Part shown: piece by piece, positions 30,695 through 34,976 of the stretch
Position numbering within the stretch: the first letter of the stretch is position 1
Layout of the letters: the number at the start of each line of letters is the position of its first letter
Assembly: GCA_029298735.1 (NCBI GenBank)
Contig: JANSLP010000334.1
Location: forward strand, 1 to 34,976
Reading direction: 5' to 3'
Origin: Ophiostoma sp. CBS 140.51
Taxonomy: Eukaryota; Ascomycota; Sordariomycetes; Ophiostomatales; Ophiostomataceae
Length of the DNA: 34,976 nt
Made by a program: the position numbers and the translations under genes
Notes under the pieces: model-generated
What the model saw: the letters and a program-made list of their open reading frames with translations, nothing else
Databases searched by the model: none
Told to the model about the DNA's origin: nothing

Positions 30695-33600
30695 TTTGTC
30701 AGGAACGAGCCTCTTGTGCCGTCCCAAACAGCGTCGTATTGCATTTTCGCTTTATCTCTTTATTTTTCATGTCTATTTATCGTGCATTGTTTATTTTTGT
30801 GCTCTTATTCCCATATTCGGTGCCATTCCCGTGCACCTGTCCTGCGTGTGTGCATCCGTGAGCACGCGAGGTGTGCTGCTGCAATTGACTCGTAATTGTC
30901 TTCCTAAAGTGCAACCACAGCTCTTTATTGCAGCTAATATGCTAATATCACCATGTGCATGTTTGTGGGTTGTCTTGCTACGTCAGAAGTCAGATGCCGG
31001 GGAAAACCCTGAAAAAAATCTGAAAAACAATCCCACGCGCCTCCCTGGTCATTCCATTCACCCATAGATACATACACCCATGCTGATTCGGCCGAGTCTG
31101 CAACATACTATGTGCAGGGCAACCCCTCGCCGTGTTGATAGAAGGGAGCTCAGGAGATGTGATGGAGAAGGGGGAGGCTGTGCAGTTGCAAAATTGCACA
31201 TCCTCACATTTTTCCATGCCTATCTGGTTCCATATTGACTAGCAATGAAAAATTCATCGACAGGAACCCTGTCGAGCCAATGTTATTTTTATTTTTGCTT
31301 CAGAGTTGCGCCCGCCGATGCAACAGCAAGAACATTAATGTTTTTATTTTCATCTCTATTTTCATCTTGCCTCTCGGTAGTCACATCTTCTTGCCTCCAG
31401 TTTTTTCTTCTCTTTTCTCTTGTCAGAATCTCAATGTGACCTGGTTCGTTTCTTTCCTATTTCTGACAACCCTGAAAATCTTCTTAAACAGTGCACCAAC
31501 ATTTTGTAGATACTGTTGCAAGTCCCTTGTTTTTCTACTCCTTCTTCAGTTTTCTAGCCTACTTCTGTTGGTGTTTCCGTTGACAGATTCATCGCAGCGT
31601 AGCAATTGCAACGGCAAAATACTGAGATCTTGTTTTCCTTCGTCTGTGCTTCCGTACCTTTGCAAACAATACGAGCACCGTTCCGGCCTCGCCGTCTTTA
31701 TGGCGTTTGAAAAGGCACTTGCCATGGTTGCCCGAGCCTCGTGTGGCTGGTCCAGAGAAGCGATGGCCGCCTCATCTGCCCGAGTTGCCTACATCTTGTC
31801 CCGGTTTCATGTCGCCTTTGCTCGGCCGTCCAGTGGCAAGGGGACCTCTCGGATGGCAGACGGCCGATCGTAGCCTTACACGTACACGGGCACACCTGCC
31901 TTCACTGCCTTCTTTTCCTTCTTTTTGTTACCGTTTGATATCTCGGTCCAGCCACCCATTGGCCTGGTGTGGTCCCTCAAAGAGCACCAGTGCACGTTGT
32001 CGTACGTTCAACCTGCACGATGACATTTGCAGTTGCATCTGCCGACCCACCCACAGCCATCCGTTAGTAGTCAGACACCCTCGACGCCCTATTTGGAGGA
32101 AATCTACTCACCATCTCCTCCTAAGATTCCACACCTGCATTGCATGTGCTGGCACTATATGCATAGGAAGCTATATGGGATTTCCTGGAATCCCATCATT
32201 TTTGGGCACACGGTGTGCTATGTGTGTATGCAAGAGTCTATCAAGGCATGTAAAGAGTTCGCTTGCTCCGAGGCATCACAAATGCATTGTGCATCCACCG
32301 CTCCGTTTCCGTAGGGTGTGTGCCGATGGAGCTTCAAACTTCATGATTGTTGACCGAACCCACGATGATATTGTCCGGGGGATGACAGCAAATCTGCCGA
32401 GCATTCTTGGTCGCATTCTGCATCAGATCTTGTAGGCTCCATCCATCTCGTAACGGCTTGCATCAATATGGCATCCGTTCAAAACTGCAGATGAAATCAT
32501 ATCCTTGAGTTTGGTTCCCGTAAACAGTCTGATATCATCGGTCAAGATCAAGACTTCGATGACAGCTTGTCTTCTTTATTCCCGTTCTGATGGCTGTTCA
32601 CCAACGGGATGTCCTCATAAAAATATCTGGCTATATCACTTTGTGTATTGAGATATTCTTGTCCAAGAAGCTGTCATATTTGACCCCAATTTGGTCTTTG
32701 TGCCGTCCACAAGCTGCCAGATGGGCGGCCCTGATCTCGGGCCACCGTGTTCCCCACGCCCCCGTTTGCAGTCCCCAAAAAGTCACCCCCAAATTACCAT
32801 AATACCACCCCCCTTGGCCTTACTCTCTTCTATTCTGAGTCTTTGGCAGCATGGTTTTCAGTGTAATACCCAATTTGCATCTCGTATCTCGGTCCACCAC
32901 TGTGTTGTGGGATGGCAAACCTGGGGACGGTTGGTAATATCCTAACACACGACCTGTCCCAAAGAATAGAAATACCACATCCGTCATCCTCTGTCCCAAT
33001 CATTCTCACACACTCACGGTCCCCAATTGTTCCTAATGTTCCTAATTTGTCCCCCATCTACGCCCCTTCGTCTCCCGGAAATCCCGTCCTTCTTCTTTTA
33101 CCAGTGTCGATCGTTTCCATTTTCGAGAACAGCTCCGTGGTGGAAGAATGCGCTTAAAATAAAGAAGTATGTCGTAGATTAAAGAAGAAACAGAAGAAGC
33201 AACAGAAGAAAATGCCAAATTAGGCTGTTGCGAACAGACGTCTTTGTTACATTGATACTGCACCCGTTAGGCAACACCTGCACTGTACTGTGTACTGTTT
33301 ACTCTTGTCATATTTCGTCTTTGCTGCTCACACATGTTGTGTTTGCAGACGAGGCTGGGAAACAGTTGCGTGTTGTAGAATACATGCACGCCCCGGTGGT
33401 CATATATTGGACACGGCTGAAGCATGCAACCCTGAAGTGGGTTATATACATATTCAACAACACGGCAGAAAGTAATGGCAGCTCTGTCTTTGCGCGACGG
33501 CAGATTGTTCTATGCTTTTATTGATGGCGAACTGCATGTTCTGGGCCGTCTTGTTGCAATATCCATTAATAGCCATTTATGATCTGAGCTCAGATATTAT

Positions 33601-33710
33601 TTATACATAAAAAACGTGACGTAGCCTGACCTCATCGTGGTACTACCATTGGTGGATGTAATCATGAATTTGTATTCCTTTCCATCCTATCAATTAAGAG
33701 AACTTGATAG

Positions 33711-34128
33711 TCAGGAACAGGGCTCAGAGGTCTTGAGGTAGCTGGCGAATGCCTCTTCGATGGAATAATCGCCACTTGATACCTTCGGAAGGAGGCAAAG
33801 ATTGTGTATTGCGGGATGCCTCAGAGATCTTCATCTGAACAGTTTAATGTGGACATTTCGCCTCTATCCTTTAATATTTGCCTTCGCGGGGCAGTAACCC
33901 CGATATCAAAACAAAACATTATGACCAAGTAAGGATGCGAGCTTCCTGGTCGTCAGTGTTCGTGTTGCACTCACCATCTGTCAACCTACCATTGTGATGC
34001 ATCGCCACAAGAGATTCCCATGTCGTTGGGTACAACTTGCAGCGCCATTCTTTACTCTGGGCGGAAGTTCCTGCCTCTACTAATAAGAGCGCAGTATCTT
34101 TAAGACACCTGCCTCTGGATACTGTCCG
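33711..34128 (-). pseudogene. Possible decayed coding scraps, unidentified
   Basis: Two short minus-strand frames read like protein but lack a start or a continuous frame. One is open at 34128-33919 (69 codons, with KEWRCKLYPTTWESLVAMHH). The other covers 33830-33711 and ends LCLLPKVSSGDYSIEEAFA, then SYLKTSEPCS and a stop. They lie in tandem and could be pieces of one dead gene reading from beyond 34.2 kb, where further short coding-like frames occur. I do not recognise a family. Chance cannot be excluded. Confidence 0.2.
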
Positions 34129-34976
34129 CTAAGTACATGCATGTCTTCCCATATTATGTCCTGCTACAATCGTCGTGTGTAGCATGCACCTCGCAAGGCC
34201 ATCAGAGGCAAACACTCGTCAAGCAGCTGACGCCACATCTCTCCTCCCTTCAAAGCCACAAATTGGCACCTCGATCGGAGCTGTCGCTCGTCCTCCTGTC
34301 AAGAGTGTCATGCAGGTTTACAAGTTGGGATGAGGGGATACAGAATGGGCCGGTCTGGCCAAGACGATCGGCAAGCCTGCTGTACCGACAGGCAGGATGA
34401 GCCCAAGAAGCCCGGAGGTCCCTGAAGCTCGTAAACTCCCAACTCATGCAGGAATAGGCCATCCAACCTGCCTGCAAACCCTGATTTCTCATGAAGGTGG
34501 GGGCGTAGACGTTACCTGCAGCGTGTTCAACGATCGGATCAGTCCTCTCGTCCTGCCATTGTCACGATGCATGGTCCCTTGGACACTTGATGCAGTGGGA
34601 GGCCTACCACTTCCTTCCCGCGATCTAATGCAGGATGTCTCCGCTGTGTAATCCCTTTTAATGAGATGCGGGCCGAACATTCATGGTTTTCGTCGTCTGA
34701 TTCCGTGATGCAACCGTCGTGATGCTCGCCGTGCAGTCTTCTATGCAGCCCAAAAATATTCAAGACGTCGAGAGTTATCTTATTAGGGCATTGTTTCGGA
34801 CTCCCAATACTTTAATTAACAGTAGATAATAAATTGCGGTTAATGGATGTGTACCTTGGTCCGTTTGAGTCCAGTGTGGCAAGAAAGAGAAAGACGATGA
34901 CCACTTCAATTTAATTATGCTAAACCATCGCGGGATTATGTACTCCTTGGAGATTGTGTTCGGCTGTGGAGGCGAG

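Larger units (their letters stand above)
23461..34976. other. 11.5-kb gene-free region
   Basis: I find no recognisable protein, tRNA, rRNA or transposon end in this stretch. Open frames longer than 200 codons exist (24386-25066 minus, 29873-30679 plus, 31235-31873 plus, 31707-32435 plus), but their composition is poor or unremarkable, other frames are open opposite them, and no family motif is seen. Base composition is mixed and not strongly AT-rich, so it is not an obvious heavily RIP-mutated block. C/T-rich tracts occur near 26560-26655, 26870-26950 and 27720-27790. Three CRE palindromes and a few coding-like scraps at the right end are listed separately. It may hold long upstream regulatory DNA, noncoding transcripts or fully decayed sequence. 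Confidence 0.5.

Noticed and set aside
31707..32435. 242-codon plus-strand frame, and the 31235-31873 frame overlapping it
   Set aside because: The first lacks an ATG at its start. The composition (many Trp, Cys, His, Arg and Pro) is like random translation, and the two overlap in different frames.
23461..34976. 5S rRNA, tRNA or transposon long terminal repeats in the gene-free region
   Set aside because: I looked for B-box-like elements, the 5S core and paired direct or inverted ends and saw none. A covariance-model or repeat search could not be run.

Overview
This window comes from a nuclear chromosome of a filamentous ascomycete (Pezizomycotina, probably a Sordariomycete; the class is an inference). 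The evidence is short spliceosomal introns (57-109 nt) with GT...AG ends and CTAAC-type branch sites, pyrimidine-rich leaders, and single-copy conserved eukaryotic genes on both strands with no operon structure.

Layout. 1.0-2.4 kb holds two badly decayed coding remnants back to back: a plus-strand fragment of a fungal protein family and a minus-strand Ulp1-like cysteine protease fragment. 4.18-5.41 kb (+) is an intact three-exon VPS74/GOLPH3 gene (Golgi PI4P effector). It converges on an intact three-exon SURF6/RRP14 gene at 6.30-8.51 kb (-), encoding a nucleolar ribosome-assembly factor with a long acidic repeat tract. 9.35-10.73 kb (-) is a recently inactivated FucP-type sugar/H+ symporter of the major facilitator superfamily, with a frameshift, a nonsense codon and a damaged splice acceptor. 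13.26-15.40 kb (-) is eIF2A, intact and intronless. 17.73-18.79 kb (+) is an unrecognised fungal gene broken by two frameshifts and a stop. 19.52-22.29 kb (-) is an intact three-exon grainyhead/CP2 transcription factor gene.

From 22.3 kb to the end (12.7 kb) I find no gene I can support. The first ~1.2 kb looks like a long pyrimidine-rich leader/promoter of the grainyhead gene. The rest has only scattered open frames, three perfect TGACGTCA (CRE/ATF) palindromes and possible decayed coding scraps near the right end.

The genes do not form a pathway. Four housekeeping or regulatory genes (Golgi retention, ribosome assembly, translation initiation, cell-wall/conidiation transcription) are intact, and between them lie dispensable genes at various stages of decay. 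I found no new multi-gene system. The most notable points are the multiply broken but otherwise well-preserved FucP-type gene, the Ulp1-like remnant, and the very long gene-free region upstream of the grainyhead gene.
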